From contig NZ_JAHUWK010000006.1 of the NCBI RefSeq assembly GCF_019219065.1, positions 186,001 to 250,000 on the forward strand: a stretch of 64,000 nucleotides of DNA, written 5' to 3'. Under the pieces are notes generated by a model. It was given only the letters and a program-made list of their open reading frames with translations, searched no databases and was not told the origin of the DNA. Positions 27,813-37,174 of the stretch are shown in pieces; position 1 is the first letter of the stretch, and every line of letters begins with the position of its first letter. This DNA comes from Duganella sp. sic0402. GTDB lineage: Bacteria > Pseudomonadota > Gammaproteobacteria > Burkholderiales > Burkholderiaceae_D. Both the position numbers and the translations under genes were made by a program.

Positions 27813-29195
27813 ATGGTCTCCTTATCCAAAACCATCTTCAAAGCTTACGATATTCGCGGCATCATCGATAAAACCCTGGACGCCGGTGTGGCGCACCAGA
27901 TCGGCGCCGCCTTCGGTCGCGCAGCCCTGGCCAAGGGCGAGAAAAAAGTCGTCATCGGCCGTGACGGCCGTTTGTCAGGCCCGTTCCTGGCCAGGGCGCT
28001 GGCGGAAGGCCTGCAAGCCTCCGGCGTCGATGTGATCGACTTGGGCGTGGTGGCCACGCCGATGGTGTACTTCGGCACCAATGTGCTGGGTGCGGCGTCG
28101 GGCATCATGGTGACCGGCAGCCACAATCCACCGGACTATAACGGCTTCAAAATGGTGCTGGCCGGCGAGGCCATCCACGGTGAAGCGATCACCGGCCTGT
28201 ATGACAGCATCCTGGCGCATGACGGCAAGCCATCGGCCACGCCGGGCGCTTACAGCACCCACGACATCCGCGAGCAGTACCTGCAGCGCATCATCGGCGA
28301 CGTGAAAATCTCGCGCCCGATCAAGATCGCGGTCGACTGCGGCAACGGCGTGGCTGGCGCGTTTGCCGGCGACCTGTATCGCGGCATGGGCTGCGAAGTG
28401 ATCGAGCTGTTCTGCGAAGTGGATGGCAACTTCCCGAATCACCACCCTGATCCTGCCCATCCGGAAAACCTGCAAGACCTGATCCGCGCGCTGCAAGAGA
28501 GCGACGCCGAGATCGGCCTGGCCTTCGACGGCGACGGCGACCGCCTGGGCCTGGTCACCAAAGATGGCCAGATCATTTATCCGGACCGCCAGATGATGCT
28601 TTTTGCCGGCGATGTGCTGTCGCGTAATCCTGGCGCGGAGATCCTGTACGACGTGAAGTGTACCCGCCACCTGGCGCCGTATATCGAGAAGGCTGGCGGC
28701 AAGCCGCTGATGTACAAGACCGGCCATTCGCTGGTCAAGGCCAAGCTGAAGGAAACCGGTTCGCCGCTGGGCGGCGAGATGAGCGGCCACATCTTCTTCA
28801 AGGACCGCTGGTACGGTTTCGACGATGGCCTGTACGCCGGCGCGCGCATGCTGGAAATTCTGACCAAGGAAACAGATCCGTCGGCGCTGCTGAACGCGCT
28901 GCCGCAATCGGACAGCACGCCGGAACTGCACCTGCACCTGAAAGAAGGCGAGAATTTCGCCGTGATGGACAAGCTGCGCGCCGACGCCAAATTCCCTGGC
29001 AATAAGCAGATCATCACCATCGATGGCCTGCGTGTGGAGTATGAAGACGGCTTCGGCCTGGCGCGTTCGTCCAACACCACGCCGGTGATCGTGATGCGCT
29101 TTGAAGCGGAAACGCCGGCCGCGCTGGAACGCATCCAGGGCCAGTTCAAGAGCGTGATCCTGGCTGCCAAGCCGGACGCGGAGCTGCCTTTCTAA
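27813..29195 (+). CDS. Phosphomannomutase/phosphoglucomutase
   Basis: Interconverts hexose 6- and 1-phosphates for nucleotide-sugar and LPS synthesis. The 460-residue protein has the alpha-D-phosphohexomutase motifs: FKAYDIRG, the phosphoserine loop TGSHNPPDYNGFKM, the metal loop AFDGDGDRLGLV, the sugar-binding GGEMSGHIFF and the phosphate-binding RSSNTTPV. AlgC-like bifunctional members have this length. The ATG at 27813 is chosen because the protein then begins MVSLSKTIFKAYDIRG as in the family; no strong ribosome-binding site is visible. Earlier in-frame starts at 27681 and 27714 add unrelated residues. waaC begins 7 bases after its stop. Confidence 0.92.
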   Translation: MVSLSKTIFKAYDIRGIIDKTLDAGVAHQIGAAFGRAALAKGEKKVVIGRDGRLSGPFLARALAEGLQASGVDVIDLGVVATPMVYFGTNVLGAASGIMVTGSHNPPDYNGFKMVLAGEAIHGEAITGLYDSILAHDGKPSATPGAYSTHDIREQYLQRIIGDVKISRPIKIAVDCGNGVAGAFAGDLYRGMGCEVIELFCEVDGNFPNHHPDPAHPENLQDLIRALQESDAEIGLAFDGDGDRLGLVTKDGQIIYPDRQMMLFAGDVLSRNPGAEILYDVKCTRHLAPYIEKAGGKPLMYKTGHSLVKAKLKETGSPLGGEMSGHIFFKDRWYGFDDGLYAGARMLEILTKETDPSALLNALPQSDSTPELHLHLKEGENFAVMDKLRADAKFPGNKQIITIDGLRVEYEDGFGLARSSNTTPVIVMRFEAETPAALERIQGQFKSVILAAKPDAELPF

Positions 29196-29202
29196 GTGTC
29201 TG

Positions 29203-30195
29203 ATGGTTAAGCAAAAGCCGCTGAATATCCTGCTGGTGCGCGTGTCGTCGATGGGCGACGTGCTGCATAACATGCCGATGGTGGCCGACATCGCCCGCCA
29301 CTACCCGGACGCGCAAATCGACTGGGTGGTGGAGGAGGGCTTTGTCAGCCTGGTACGGATGAATACCCGCGTGCGCAAGGTGATACCGTTCGCCTTGCGG
29401 CGCTGGCGCAAGAGCCTCGGCAAGCCGGAGACGCGCGCCGAGATCAAGCAGTTCTTCCGCACGCTGCGTGAGCAGGAATATGACTTTGTGTTCGATACCC
29501 AGGGCTTGCTGAAGAGCGGCATCATCATGGGCGCCGCGCGCGTGGTGAAGGGGGGGCGCAAGGTGGGCCTGGCCAATGGCAGTGAGGGTTCGGGCTATGA
29601 GGGTATCTCGCGGATTTTCCATCATCTGAGTATTCCGACTGATCCGCGCACGCATGCGGTGGCGCGCGGACGCATCGTCGCTGGCGCGGCGCTGGGCTAT
29701 GCGGTCGATACGCCGGCCGATTTCGGTCTGCCGGAAGTGCCGGACGATACGCCGCGTCCGGAGTGGATGCCGGAATCGTACGCGGTCTATTTCCATGGCA
29801 CGGCGCGCGACGCCAAGAAGTGGTCGATTGAAAACTGGATCGCGCTGGGCCGTGAGCTGGCGCCGATGCCGATCTTGCTGCCTTGGGGCTCACCGAAAGA
29901 AAAAGCCGAGGCCGAGCTGATCGCCGCTGGCCTGCCGAATGCACGCGTGTTGCCCAAGCTGTCGATGGCTGATGCGATCATGGTGGCGCGCCGCGCGTCG
30001 CTGGTGATTGGCGTCGATACGGGACTGGTGCACATCGCGGCTGCCTTCGTGCGGCCGACGGTGGAGATTTATGCCGATTCGCCGCGCTGGAAGACCGAGG
30101 GTAACTGGTCGCCGCGCATTATCAATCTGGGCGATCAGGGCACGCCGCCATCGGTGGCGGACGTGCTGGCTGCGGCCCGGAGTCTACTGGGCTGA
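29203..30195 (+). CDS. waaC: LPS heptosyltransferase I
   Basis: Adds the first heptose to Kdo of lipid A at the cytoplasmic face of the inner membrane (GT9). The 330-residue protein begins ILLVRVSSMGDVLHNMP, has VVEEGF, DFVFDTQGLLKSG and the donor-site VYFHGTARDAKKW, LPWGSPKEK and VIGVDTGLVHIAAA. The DVLHNMP and DTQGLLKS motifs are those of WaaC rather than WaaF. It is followed 3 bases later by waaA; ADP-heptose supply is represented by gmhB at 33451-34032. Confidence 0.94.
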   Translation: MVKQKPLNILLVRVSSMGDVLHNMPMVADIARHYPDAQIDWVVEEGFVSLVRMNTRVRKVIPFALRRWRKSLGKPETRAEIKQFFRTLREQEYDFVFDTQGLLKSGIIMGAARVVKGGRKVGLANGSEGSGYEGISRIFHHLSIPTDPRTHAVARGRIVAGAALGYAVDTPADFGLPEVPDDTPRPEWMPESYAVYFHGTARDAKKWSIENWIALGRELAPMPILLPWGSPKEKAEAELIAAGLPNARVLPKLSMADAIMVARRASLVIGVDTGLVHIAAAFVRPTVEIYADSPRWKTEGNWSPRIINLGDQGTPPSVADVLAAARSLLG

Positions 30196-30198
30196 TTT

Positions 30199-31494
30199 AT
30201 GCGTTTGTTTTATTCCTTGATGTGGTGGATGGCGTTGCCGCTGGTGCTGACGCGACTGTGGTTGCGTGGACGCCAGGAGCCAGGCTATCGCCAGCATTGG
30301 TCTGAGCGGCTGGGCTTCTATGGCCGCAGCACCGCGCCGGCCGCCGGCCCGGTGCTGTGGGTCCACGCCGTCTCGGTCGGCGAGACGCGCGCTGCCGAAC
30401 CGCTGGTCGATGGCTTGATGGCAGAGTACCCGACGAGCCGCATCATCCTCACCCACATGACGCCTACTGGCCGCGCCACCGGTAAGTCGCTATTCGCCAA
30501 GCACGGCGAGCGCTTGGTGCAATCCTATCTGCCGTACGACACCGGCAGCATGGTGTCGCGCTTCATCCGCCATTTCAAACCCAGCGTCTGCATCCTGATG
30601 GAGACTGAAGTCTGGCCGAACCTGATCGCCGTCTGCGGTGCCAAGGGCGTGCCGGTGGTGCTGGCCAATGCCCGTTTGTCAGAGCGCTCGCTGCGCAAGG
30701 CCGGCCGTTTTGGCGCGCTGATGACCGACGCCGCGCGCGGCATCACACTGGTCGCCGCACAGACTGAGGCCGACGCGCAGCGCATCCGCTCGCTCGGCGT
30801 GCAGCGCGTAGAAGTCACCGGCAGCATTAAATTCGACGTAATGGTGCCGGAAGCAGCGCTGCTGATTGGCGCTTCGCTGCGCGCCGCCATCGGTGCACGT
30901 CCGGTACTGCTGTGCGCTTCCACCCGCGAAGGCGAAGAAGAACTGATACTGCAAGCGTATGTGAGCGCCCGCTCCGCTTTGCCGCAAGGCGTGCTGCTGC
31001 TGATCGTGCCACGCCATCCGCAACGTTTCGACGAAGTGGAAAGCATGGTCGCCGCACACGGCCTCACGGTCGAACGCCGCAGCCGGCTGGCGCTGGACGG
31101 CAGCGCAATGCCGCACGGCGTCGACGTACTGCTCGGCGATTCGATGGGCGAAATGTTCGCCTACTACTCGGCGTGCGATGTGGCCTTCGTCGGCGGCAGC
31201 CTGCAAGCGCTGGGTGGCCAGAACCTGATCGAACCAGCAGCCCTGGGCAAGCCGATCCTGATCGGCCGGCACACCTTCAACTTCGAGCTGGTCACGGAAG
31301 ATGCGCTTGCCGCCGGCGGCGCCCAACGCATCAGCGACGCTGCCGACCTGATCGCCACCGCCGGCCGTCTGCTAACCGACAGCACCGCCCGCACCACGAT
31401 GGGCCTGAAAGCCCAATCCTTCGCCAACCAGCACCGCGGCGCCACCCGCCGCACACTGGCCCTGCTGCCAGACCTGATCGGCAAGCAGCACTAA
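30199..31494 (+). CDS. waaA: 3-deoxy-D-manno-octulosonic acid transferase (Kdo transferase)
   Basis: Transfers Kdo to lipid IVA. The 431-residue protein has an N-terminal membrane anchor (LFYSLMWWMALPLVL), then WVHAVSVGETRAAEPL with the catalytic glutamate, ILTHMTPTGR, the ILMETEVWPNLI acceptor-domain motif, VTGSIKFD, and FVGGSLQALGGQNLIEPAALGKP in the donor domain. Length is typical. It overlaps waaC's transcript downstream and its stop overlaps by 4 bases the stop of the convergent small zinc-motif gene. Confidence 0.95.
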   Translation: MRLFYSLMWWMALPLVLTRLWLRGRQEPGYRQHWSERLGFYGRSTAPAAGPVLWVHAVSVGETRAAEPLVDGLMAEYPTSRIILTHMTPTGRATGKSLFAKHGERLVQSYLPYDTGSMVSRFIRHFKPSVCILMETEVWPNLIAVCGAKGVPVVLANARLSERSLRKAGRFGALMTDAARGITLVAAQTEADAQRIRSLGVQRVEVTGSIKFDVMVPEAALLIGASLRAAIGARPVLLCASTREGEEELILQAYVSARSALPQGVLLLIVPRHPQRFDEVESMVAAHGLTVERRSRLALDGSAMPHGVDVLLGDSMGEMFAYYSACDVAFVGGSLQALGGQNLIEPAALGKPILIGRHTFNFELVTEDALAAGGAQRISDAADLIATAGRLLTDSTARTTMGLKAQSFANQHRGATRRTLALLPDLIGKQH

Positions 31495-31676
31495 CCGCCG
31501 CCTATCCCTTCGTTAATCACGCCCGTGCCGCCGCAGTTGGTGCAGGGCTTGTCTTCATCGGTGTCCGGAGCGTGACCAGTACCTTGGCAAACTGGGCAGA
31601 CATCTTCGCCTGTGCCAGGTGTGTCTTCGGGCGCTTCATCACCCGGATTGAGTGGGGTGTCGGGAGTATTTGTCAT
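31491..31676 (-). CDS. Small hypothetical protein with two CxxCxGTG zinc-type motifs
   Basis: A 61-residue acidic, proline-rich protein. Its C-terminal half carries CPVCQGTG and CTNCGGTG, the same CxxCxGxG repeat seen in the DnaJ cysteine-rich domain, which binds one zinc through two such motifs. The N-terminal half is a Pro/Asp/Glu/Thr tail. The ATG at 31676 has GAGGCGACC upstream; a longer reading adds 19 residues of poor quality. It lies downstream of the YgjP-like gene and overlaps the waaA stop. Function unknown; a small zinc-binding accessory or stress protein is a guess. Confidence 0.72.
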   Translation of the reverse strand: MTNTPDTPLNPGDEAPEDTPGTGEDVCPVCQGTGHAPDTDEDKPCTNCGGTGVINEGIGGG

Positions 31677-31749
31677 GGTCGCCTCGCTATGGGTGATAAG
31701 CGATTGTGGCACGCTGTGCTGGCGTACCGCCACGCGTTACGTCACGGCA

Positions 31750-32745
31750 TCAAGGGAATAGGACCGGCAGTTCCTGCGAGCGTTTGCGGAGGAGGTTTTT
31801 GGCGTCTTCGTATTCCGGGTAGATCAGGCCGACGGTGTCCCAGAATTGCTGGCTGTGGTTCATTTCCAGGATGTGCGACAGTTCGTGGGCGATGACATAA
31901 TCGATCAGTGGCAGCGAGAAGTGGATTAGTTTCCAGTTCAGGCGGATCTTGCGGTCGGCGGTGCAGGAGCCCCAGCGCGTGCCGGCCGATGACAGACCGA
32001 ACGAGTGATACTGCACGCCGAGGCGGCCTGCATACAAGTCCAGCCGCTGCTCGAACAGTTCTTTGGCTTGCTGCTGATACCACACTTTAACACGCTCTTT
32101 CAGCAGGTTCTCGCTGGCGCCGGGCAGCAGTGTCATCCACAGCTCGCGCGTGTTCGGATTGTAGATGCTGCGATTGCGGCCGCCCACCAGCAGGCGCAAG
32201 GTGATGTCCGCGCCCAGATAAGGAATCTGAGCGCCGTCGGTCCATTCCACAGGTGGCTTTTGCAGCCGGGTCGCACGGCGTTCGCGCCGCTCTTTCAGCT
32301 TACTTAAAATCCAGTGCTGCTTGGTGCGAATCGCCTCGTCGATTTCGGCGATGCTGATGCGCTTCGGCGCCGTCACCCGCAGGCCGTCGTCATCGATCAT
32401 GAAGCCGATCGAGCGTCGCGTCGAACGGCGCAATTCGTATTCGAGGATGAATTCACCAACCAGCAACTGGCGGCGCGGTGGCTGGTCCGAAGGCGGGGCG
32501 ACCAGTGGCCGGGTTTTGACCGGGACTGCCGTTTCCGGCGGAGTGACGTAAGGCGAGGCGGGAGGCGTTTTTTGTGCAGGTGGAATAGACCATACCGGTG
32601 CTGTGTACACCGGCTTGGGCCCCTCCCGACTAAACAGGTCTGGCTGATTCGGATCGGGCGCCGCGGGTTTGACCGCAGTCGCCAGATCGTCTAACCAGCG
32701 CTGTAGGCGTGGGGCGAAATGACGCGCATTTCTGATTCGATCCAA
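31750..32745 (-). CDS. YgjP-like metallohydrolase (SprT/DUF45 family)
   Basis: Predicted zinc metallohydrolase. The C-terminal two-thirds of the 331-residue protein match the YgjP family: GSCTADRKIRLNW, VIAHELSHILEMNHSQQFW with the HExxH-type zinc site and third ligand histidine, and a short helical end. The first roughly 100 residues are a proline-rich extension not found in the 167-residue E. coli protein. The start is TTG at 32745 with AGGTGG eight bases upstream, inside the end of the plsC-like gene (55-base overlap); no ATG or GTG fits better before the domain. Substrate unknown. Confidence 0.82.
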   Translation of the reverse strand: MDRIRNARHFAPRLQRWLDDLATAVKPAAPDPNQPDLFSREGPKPVYTAPVWSIPPAQKTPPASPYVTPPETAVPVKTRPLVAPPSDQPPRRQLLVGEFILEYELRRSTRRSIGFMIDDDGLRVTAPKRISIAEIDEAIRTKQHWILSKLKERRERRATRLQKPPVEWTDGAQIPYLGADITLRLLVGGRNRSIYNPNTRELWMTLLPGASENLLKERVKVWYQQQAKELFEQRLDLYAGRLGVQYHSFGLSSAGTRWGSCTADRKIRLNWKLIHFSLPLIDYVIAHELSHILEMNHSQQFWDTVGLIYPEYEDAKNLLRKRSQELPVLFP

Positions 32746-33431
32746 GTTTCCACCTGTTGCATCATGCCGTCCGGCGTCTGGCCTTCGGGCGAAATTGGCT
32801 TACCTATCGATACTGTAACAAGACCAGGGCGCTTGATGAAAGAGTTTTTTGGCCAGCACTCGCCGGAATTGTGGGCAATCGGCACCACCACCGCGCCGGT
32901 GTCGATGGCCAGACGCGTGCCGCCGCTCTTGTACTTGCCGGCCTGGCCGACCGGAATCCGCGTCCCTTCCGGGAACATGATGATCCACAGGCCCTGCGCC
33001 AGGCGGCGCTTGCCGTGATTGACCACGTGCTTGAAGGCGTGCTTGCCCTGCTTGCGGTCGATCGGGATCATGCGCAGCAGCGCCATCGCCCAGCCGAAGA
33101 AGGGAATGTACAGGATCTCTTTCTTGAACACGAATACCAATGGGCGCGGCATGTTCGGCAGCAGGAAAATGGTTTCCCACGCCGACTGGTGCTTGGACAG
33201 CACGATGGCCGGCGCATCCGGCAGGTTTTCCTGGCCACGGATTTCATAGCGGATGCCGCAGATCACCTTGAGGCACCAGATCATAAAGACATTCCAGCGG
33301 GAGGTGACGAAGAAGCGCTTCGCATAAGGCAATGGCGCCACCAGGAAGCACACCAGCGACCAGAGGACGGTTGATACCACCATGACGATGGTGAAAATCA
33401 GGGAACGCAAAAATAAAATGGGATGACCCAA
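32691..33431 (-). CDS. plsC: 1-acyl-sn-glycerol-3-phosphate acyltransferase
   Basis: Adds the second acyl chain to make phosphatidic acid. The 246-residue protein has two N-terminal hydrophobic stretches, VLSKHQSAWETIFL (HX4-5D/E region with the HQSAWE variant common in Burkholderiales), a FGWAMALLRMIPIDRK block and MFPEGTRIPVG. It is more typical of the housekeeping PlsC than the paralogue at 22402-23142. It lies 19 bases after gmhB, and a YgjP-like gene starts inside its 3' end, so it is in the glyQ-glyS-gmhB-plsC transcript. Confidence 0.9.
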   Translation of the reverse strand: MGHPILFLRSLIFTIVMVVSTVLWSLVCFLVAPLPYAKRFFVTSRWNVFMIWCLKVICGIRYEIRGQENLPDAPAIVLSKHQSAWETIFLLPNMPRPLVFVFKKEILYIPFFGWAMALLRMIPIDRKQGKHAFKHVVNHGKRRLAQGLWIIMFPEGTRIPVGQAGKYKSGGTRLAIDTGAVVVPIAHNSGECWPKNSFIKRPGLVTVSIGKPISPEGQTPDGMMQQVETWIESEMRVISPHAYSAG

Positions 33432-33450
33432 GAGCAGACTCCAAAAACTG

Positions 33451-34032
33451 TTAGCTGACGACGTGCAGCGCCGGCGGGGTACTGGTTTTCAGCAGATGCG
33501 TGACCATCGCCGCCAGATCGGGGAAGGTCATGGTTCCAGGCGGCAGGCCGCCGGTGGCCTGGGTCTTCTCGCCTTTACCGGTGAGGACCAGGTAAGGCAC
33601 GCAGCCGCTGACGTAGCCGGCCTGCAGGTCGCGCAAGGAATCGCCTACCACCGGCACGCCCTTCAGGCTGATTTTATAGCGCTGCGAGATTTCCGTGAAC
33701 ATGCCGGGCTTGGGCTTGCGGCAGTCGCAGTTGTCGGCCGCCGCGTGCGGGCAGAAGAACACCGCGTCGATATCGGCGCCTACTTGCTGCGCCAGGTTGT
33801 GCATCTTCTGGTGGATGGCGTTGAGGATGGTCATGTCGAAGAATTCGCGGGCGATGCCCGACTGGTTCGACGCCACCACCACCCGGTAGCCGGCCTGATT
33901 CAACTTGGCGATCGCCTCCATCGAGCCGGGGATGGGTATCCATTCGGCTGGCGATTTGATGAAGTCGGGCGAATCGTGATTGATAACGCCGTCGCGATCA
34001 AGAATGATCAGTTTCAAGGACGGCGTACCCAT
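33451..34032 (-). CDS. gmhB: D-glycero-beta-D-manno-heptose 1,7-bisphosphate 7-phosphatase
   Basis: HAD phosphatase of the ADP-heptose pathway for the LPS core. The 193-residue protein has ILDRDGVINHDSPDFI (nucleophile Asp12 and acid Asp14), VVVASNQSGIAR, the zinc-binding loop CPHAAADNCDCRKPKPG, and VVGDSLRDLQAG. The zinc loop is diagnostic of GmhB among HAD phosphatases. Its start codon abuts the glyS stop without a gap. It links this housekeeping block functionally to waaC. Confidence 0.95.
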   Translation of the reverse strand: MGTPSLKLIILDRDGVINHDSPDFIKSPAEWIPIPGSMEAIAKLNQAGYRVVVASNQSGIAREFFDMTILNAIHQKMHNLAQQVGADIDAVFFCPHAAADNCDCRKPKPGMFTEISQRYKISLKGVPVVGDSLRDLQAGYVSGCVPYLVLTGKGEKTQATGGLPPGTMTFPDLAAMVTHLLKTSTPPALHVVS

Positions 34033-36141
34033 TTAAGCCGCCAGCTTGGAGATGTCGGCCACGCGGTTCATCATCCCGTGCAGGGAGGACAGCAGCGCCA
34101 GACGGTTGTTGCGCAGGGCGACATCTTCGGCCATGACCATCACGTCGTTGAAGAAGGCATCGACTTCGTTCTTCAGCTGCGCCAGCGTTTTCAGCGTGCC
34201 GGCGAAGTCACCGTTGTTGAAGGCTGCATCGATTTCCGGCAGCACGCGCACCACGGCGGCGTTCAGATTGACTTCCGCCACATCTTTCAGCAGCGCGACG
34301 TTGACGCCATGTTCGCCGACGGCGGCCAGGGCTTCTTCGTTCTTCTTCAGGATGTTGGTGATGCGCTTGTTGGCGGCGGCCAGCGAGCTTGACTCCGGCA
34401 GGGCGGCGAAGGCTTGCACGGCTTCCAGGCGCTGCACGATGTCGTCCAGGCGGTCCGGGTTCTGTGCCACCACGGCTTCGATCTCGTTGACCGAGAAGCC
34501 GCGCTCACGCAGGATGCCGCGCAGGCGGTCGAACATAAAGGTGGCCACGTCGGCGCTTGGGTCCTTGAAGCCGGCAACGCTGGTGAACTGCTTGGCCGCA
34601 TCTTGCAGCAGGCCGGTGATCGACAGCGACAGGCGCTTCTCGATCAGCATGCGCAGCACGCCCAGCGCGTGACGGCGCAGTGCGAATGGGTCTTTGTCGC
34701 CGGTTGGCGCCAGGCCGATGGCCCAGATGCCGACCAGGGTTTCCAGCTTATCGGCCAGCGCGACGGCGGTGCCGGTCACGGTCGAAGGCAGGGCGTCGCC
34801 GGCAAAGCGCGGCTGATAGTGTTCCGAAGCGGCCAGCGCGACGTCTTCTGGTTCGCCGTCGTTGCGGGCGTAATAGGTGCCCATGATGCCTTGCAGCTCA
34901 GGGAACTCGCCGACCATATCGGTCAGCAGGTCGGCTTTAGACAGCTTGGCGGCGCGCTCGGCCAGTGCCACGTCGGCGCCCAGCTTGGCGGCGATGGCGC
35001 CGGCCAGTGCGGTGACGCGGTCGCTGCGTTCGGCCTGGGTGCCCAGCTTGTTGTGGTAGACCACGTTCTTCAGCAGCGGCAGGCGCGATTCCAGGGTTTT
35101 CTTCTTGTCTTGCTCGAAGAAGAATTTGGCGTCGGACAGGCGCGGACGTACCACGCGCTCGTTGCCGCCGATGATGGCTGCTGGCGTGTCGGTGGCGATG
35201 TTGGAGACGATCAGGAAGCGTGAGCGCAGCTTGCCGTTGCTGTCGGTCAGCGCGAAGTATTTCTGGTTGGTCTGCATGGTCAGGATCAGGCATTCCTGCG
35301 GCACGGCCAGGAATTCGTCTTCGAATTTGCATTCGTAGACGACTGGCCATTCGACCAGCGCGGACACTTCGTCCAGCAATGATTCAGGCATCAGCACCTG
35401 GTCGGCGCCGGCTTTGGCCAGCAGTTCGGCGCGGATCTGTTCCTTGCGCTCTTCGACCGAGGCCAGCACCTTGCCGTCAGCTTTCAGCGTGGCGGCGTAG
35501 GCATCGGCGTTGGCAATGGTGACGGCGCGTTGGCCCGGTGCGGTCAGGAAGCGGTGGCCTTCGGTGACGTTGGCGGCGGTCAGGCCCAGCAGCGTCAGTG
35601 GCAACACTGCGTCGCCATGCAGCGCGACCAGCGCGTGCGCAGGGCGCACGAACTGCACGGTGGCGCCGTCCGGACGCTGGTAGCTCATCACTTTAGGAAT
35701 CGGCAGCTTGGCGACCGAGTCTTCCAGTGCCGCTTGCAGGCCGCCTTGCAGCGCGCTGCCGGCGGCGGTGTAGGTGTAGAAGAAGCTTTCGGCCTTGCCG
35801 TCCTGCGCGCGTTCCAGATCGGCCACGCTCAGGTCAGGGAAGCCCAGTGCGGCCAGCTTCTTGGCCAGCGGCGGCGTGCCGTTGCCGGCGGCGTCCAGCG
35901 CTACCGATACCGGCAGCACTTTTTCGCGGATCGATTTGTCCGGCGACACGGCGCGCACTTTGGTGATGGAGACGGCCAGGCGGCGCGGCGTGGCGTAGGC
36001 GGTGGCGACGCTGTCGGCTTCCAGGAAGTCGCGCGATTTCAGGCCGTTGACGATGCCGTCCGCGAAAGCCTTGCCCAGTTTGGCGAGCGCCTTCGGCGGC
36101 AGTTCTTCGGTCAGCAGTTCGATGAGCAGAGTTTGAGTCAT
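34033..36141 (-). CDS. glyS: Glycyl-tRNA synthetase beta subunit
   Basis: Tetramer partner of GlyQ in the alpha2beta2 enzyme that charges tRNA-Gly. The 702-residue protein begins [16 protein letters not shown], the invariant beta-chain start, and contains [28 protein letters not shown], the [20 protein letters not shown] segment and a C-terminal DALR-like anticodon-binding helical region ([22 protein letters not shown]). Length is normal. It is 14 bases after glyQ and directly abuts gmhB. Confidence 0.97.
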   Translation of the reverse strand: MTQTLLIELLTEELPPKALAKLGKAFADGIVNGLKSRDFLEADSVATAYATPRRLAVSITKVRAVSPDKSIREKVLPVSVALDAAGNGTPPLAKKLAALGFPDLSVADLERAQDGKAESFFYTYTAAGSALQGGLQAALEDSVAKLPIPKVMSYQRPDGATVQFVRPAHALVALHGDAVLPLTLLGLTAANVTEGHRFLTAPGQRAVTIANADAYAATLKADGKVLASVEERKEQIRAELLAKAGADQVLMPESLLDEVSALVEWPVVYECKFEDEFLAVPQECLILTMQTNQKYFALTDSNGKLRSRFLIVSNIATDTPAAIIGGNERVVRPRLSDAKFFFEQDKKKTLESRLPLLKNVVYHNKLGTQAERSDRVTALAGAIAAKLGADVALAERAAKLSKADLLTDMVGEFPELQGIMGTYYARNDGEPEDVALAASEHYQPRFAGDALPSTVTGTAVALADKLETLVGIWAIGLAPTGDKDPFALRRHALGVLRMLIEKRLSLSITGLLQDAAKQFTSVAGFKDPSADVATFMFDRLRGILRERGFSVNEIEAVVAQNPDRLDDIVQRLEAVQAFAALPESSSLAAANKRITNILKKNEEALAAVGEHGVNVALLKDVAEVNLNAAVVRVLPEIDAAFNNGDFAGTLKTLAQLKNEVDAFFNDVMVMAEDVALRNNRLALLSSLHGMMNRVADISKLAA

Positions 36142-36155
36142 ATTATGTATACGGT

Positions 36156-37094
36156 TTATTCAGCGGCGGCAGCAGCGGTGGCCAGGGCGGGGGCCATCGG
36201 GAAGCCGAGGCGCTCACGCGATTCGTAGTAAGCCTGCGCAACCAGGCGCGACAGGGCGCGCACACGGCCGATGTAGGCGGCGCGCTCGGTCACGGAGATG
36301 GCGCCGCGCGCGTCCAGCAGGTTGAAGCTGTGCGAGGCCTTCATGATCTGCTCATAGGCCGGCAGCGTCAGCTGCGCTTCGATCAGGCGCTTGGCTTCCG
36401 ATTCGTGGTTGTTAAACTGCGAGAACAGCAGTTCGGTGTTCGAGTGCTCGAAGTTGTAGGCCGATTGTTCCACTTCGTTCTGGTGGAATACGTCGCCGTA
36501 CTTCAGGACTTTAGTCTCCGGTTCGCCGGCCGCACCATTTTCTTCCCAGGTGGTCCACACCAGGTCATACATATTCTCGACGCCTTGCAGGTACATGGCC
36601 AGACGCTCGACGCCGTAGGTGATCTCACCCAGCACCGGTTTGCAATCCAGACCGCCGACCTGCTGGAAGTATGTGAACTGCGTCACCTCCATACCGTTCA
36701 GCCAGACTTCCCAACCCAGGCCCCAGGCGCCCAGCGTTGGCGATTCCCAGTCGTCTTCGACGAAACGCACGTCGTTCTGCTTCAGGTCCAGGCCCAGCGC
36801 TTCCAGCGAACCCAGATACAGGTCGAGGATGTTTTCCGGCGCAGGCTTCATCACCACCTGGTACTGGTAGTAGTGCTGGCCGCGGTTCGGGTTCTCGCCA
36901 TAGCGGCCATCTTTCGGGCGGCGCGATGGCTGGACGTAGGCGGCGCGCCAAGGCTCAGGGCCGATCGCGCGCAGGAAGGTGCCGGTGTGGAAGGTCCCGG
37001 CGCCGACTTCCATGTCGTAGGGCTGGAGCAGGGCGCAGCCTTGCTTGTCCCAGTAGGTTTGCAAGGTCAGGATAATTTGTTGAAATGTCAGCAT
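36156..37094 (-). CDS. glyQ: Glycyl-tRNA synthetase alpha subunit
   Basis: Catalytic class II synthetase subunit. The 312-residue protein begins [18 protein letters not shown] and includes [38 protein letters not shown] and [19 protein letters not shown], all specific to the alpha chain. The last 10-15 residues form an Ala-rich tail. It follows lnt by 80 bases; that gap contains two hairpins described separately. Confidence 0.97.
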   Translation of the reverse strand: MLTFQQIILTLQTYWDKQGCALLQPYDMEVGAGTFHTGTFLRAIGPEPWRAAYVQPSRRPKDGRYGENPNRGQHYYQYQVVMKPAPENILDLYLGSLEALGLDLKQNDVRFVEDDWESPTLGAWGLGWEVWLNGMEVTQFTYFQQVGGLDCKPVLGEITYGVERLAMYLQGVENMYDLVWTTWEENGAAGEPETKVLKYGDVFHQNEVEQSAYNFEHSNTELLFSQFNNHESEAKRLIEAQLTLPAYEQIMKASHSFNLLDARGAISVTERAAYIGRVRALSRLVAQAYYESRERLGFPMAPALATAAAAAE

Positions 37095-37109
37095 CTTGTA
37101 TCGTCGGTG

Positions 37110-37172
37110 GCGCGCCCTGGCAAGGGCCGGCGGGCGCGCGGTTGCAGTTTCGCTAAAGGGATGATTTTAGCG
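37110..37172 (-). promoter_or_regulatory. Two tandem stem-loops in the lnt-glyQ gap (glyQ leader)
   Basis: CGCTAAA (37151-37157) pairs with TTTAGCG (37166-37172) around 8 bases just after the lnt stop. GCGCGCCC (37110-37117) then pairs with GGGCGCGC (37132-37139) around 14 bases, ending 15 bases before the glyQ start codon. Read on the minus strand neither is followed by a T-run, so these may be a processing or attenuation structure rather than a terminator. Confidence 0.4.
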
Positions 37173-37174
37173 GG

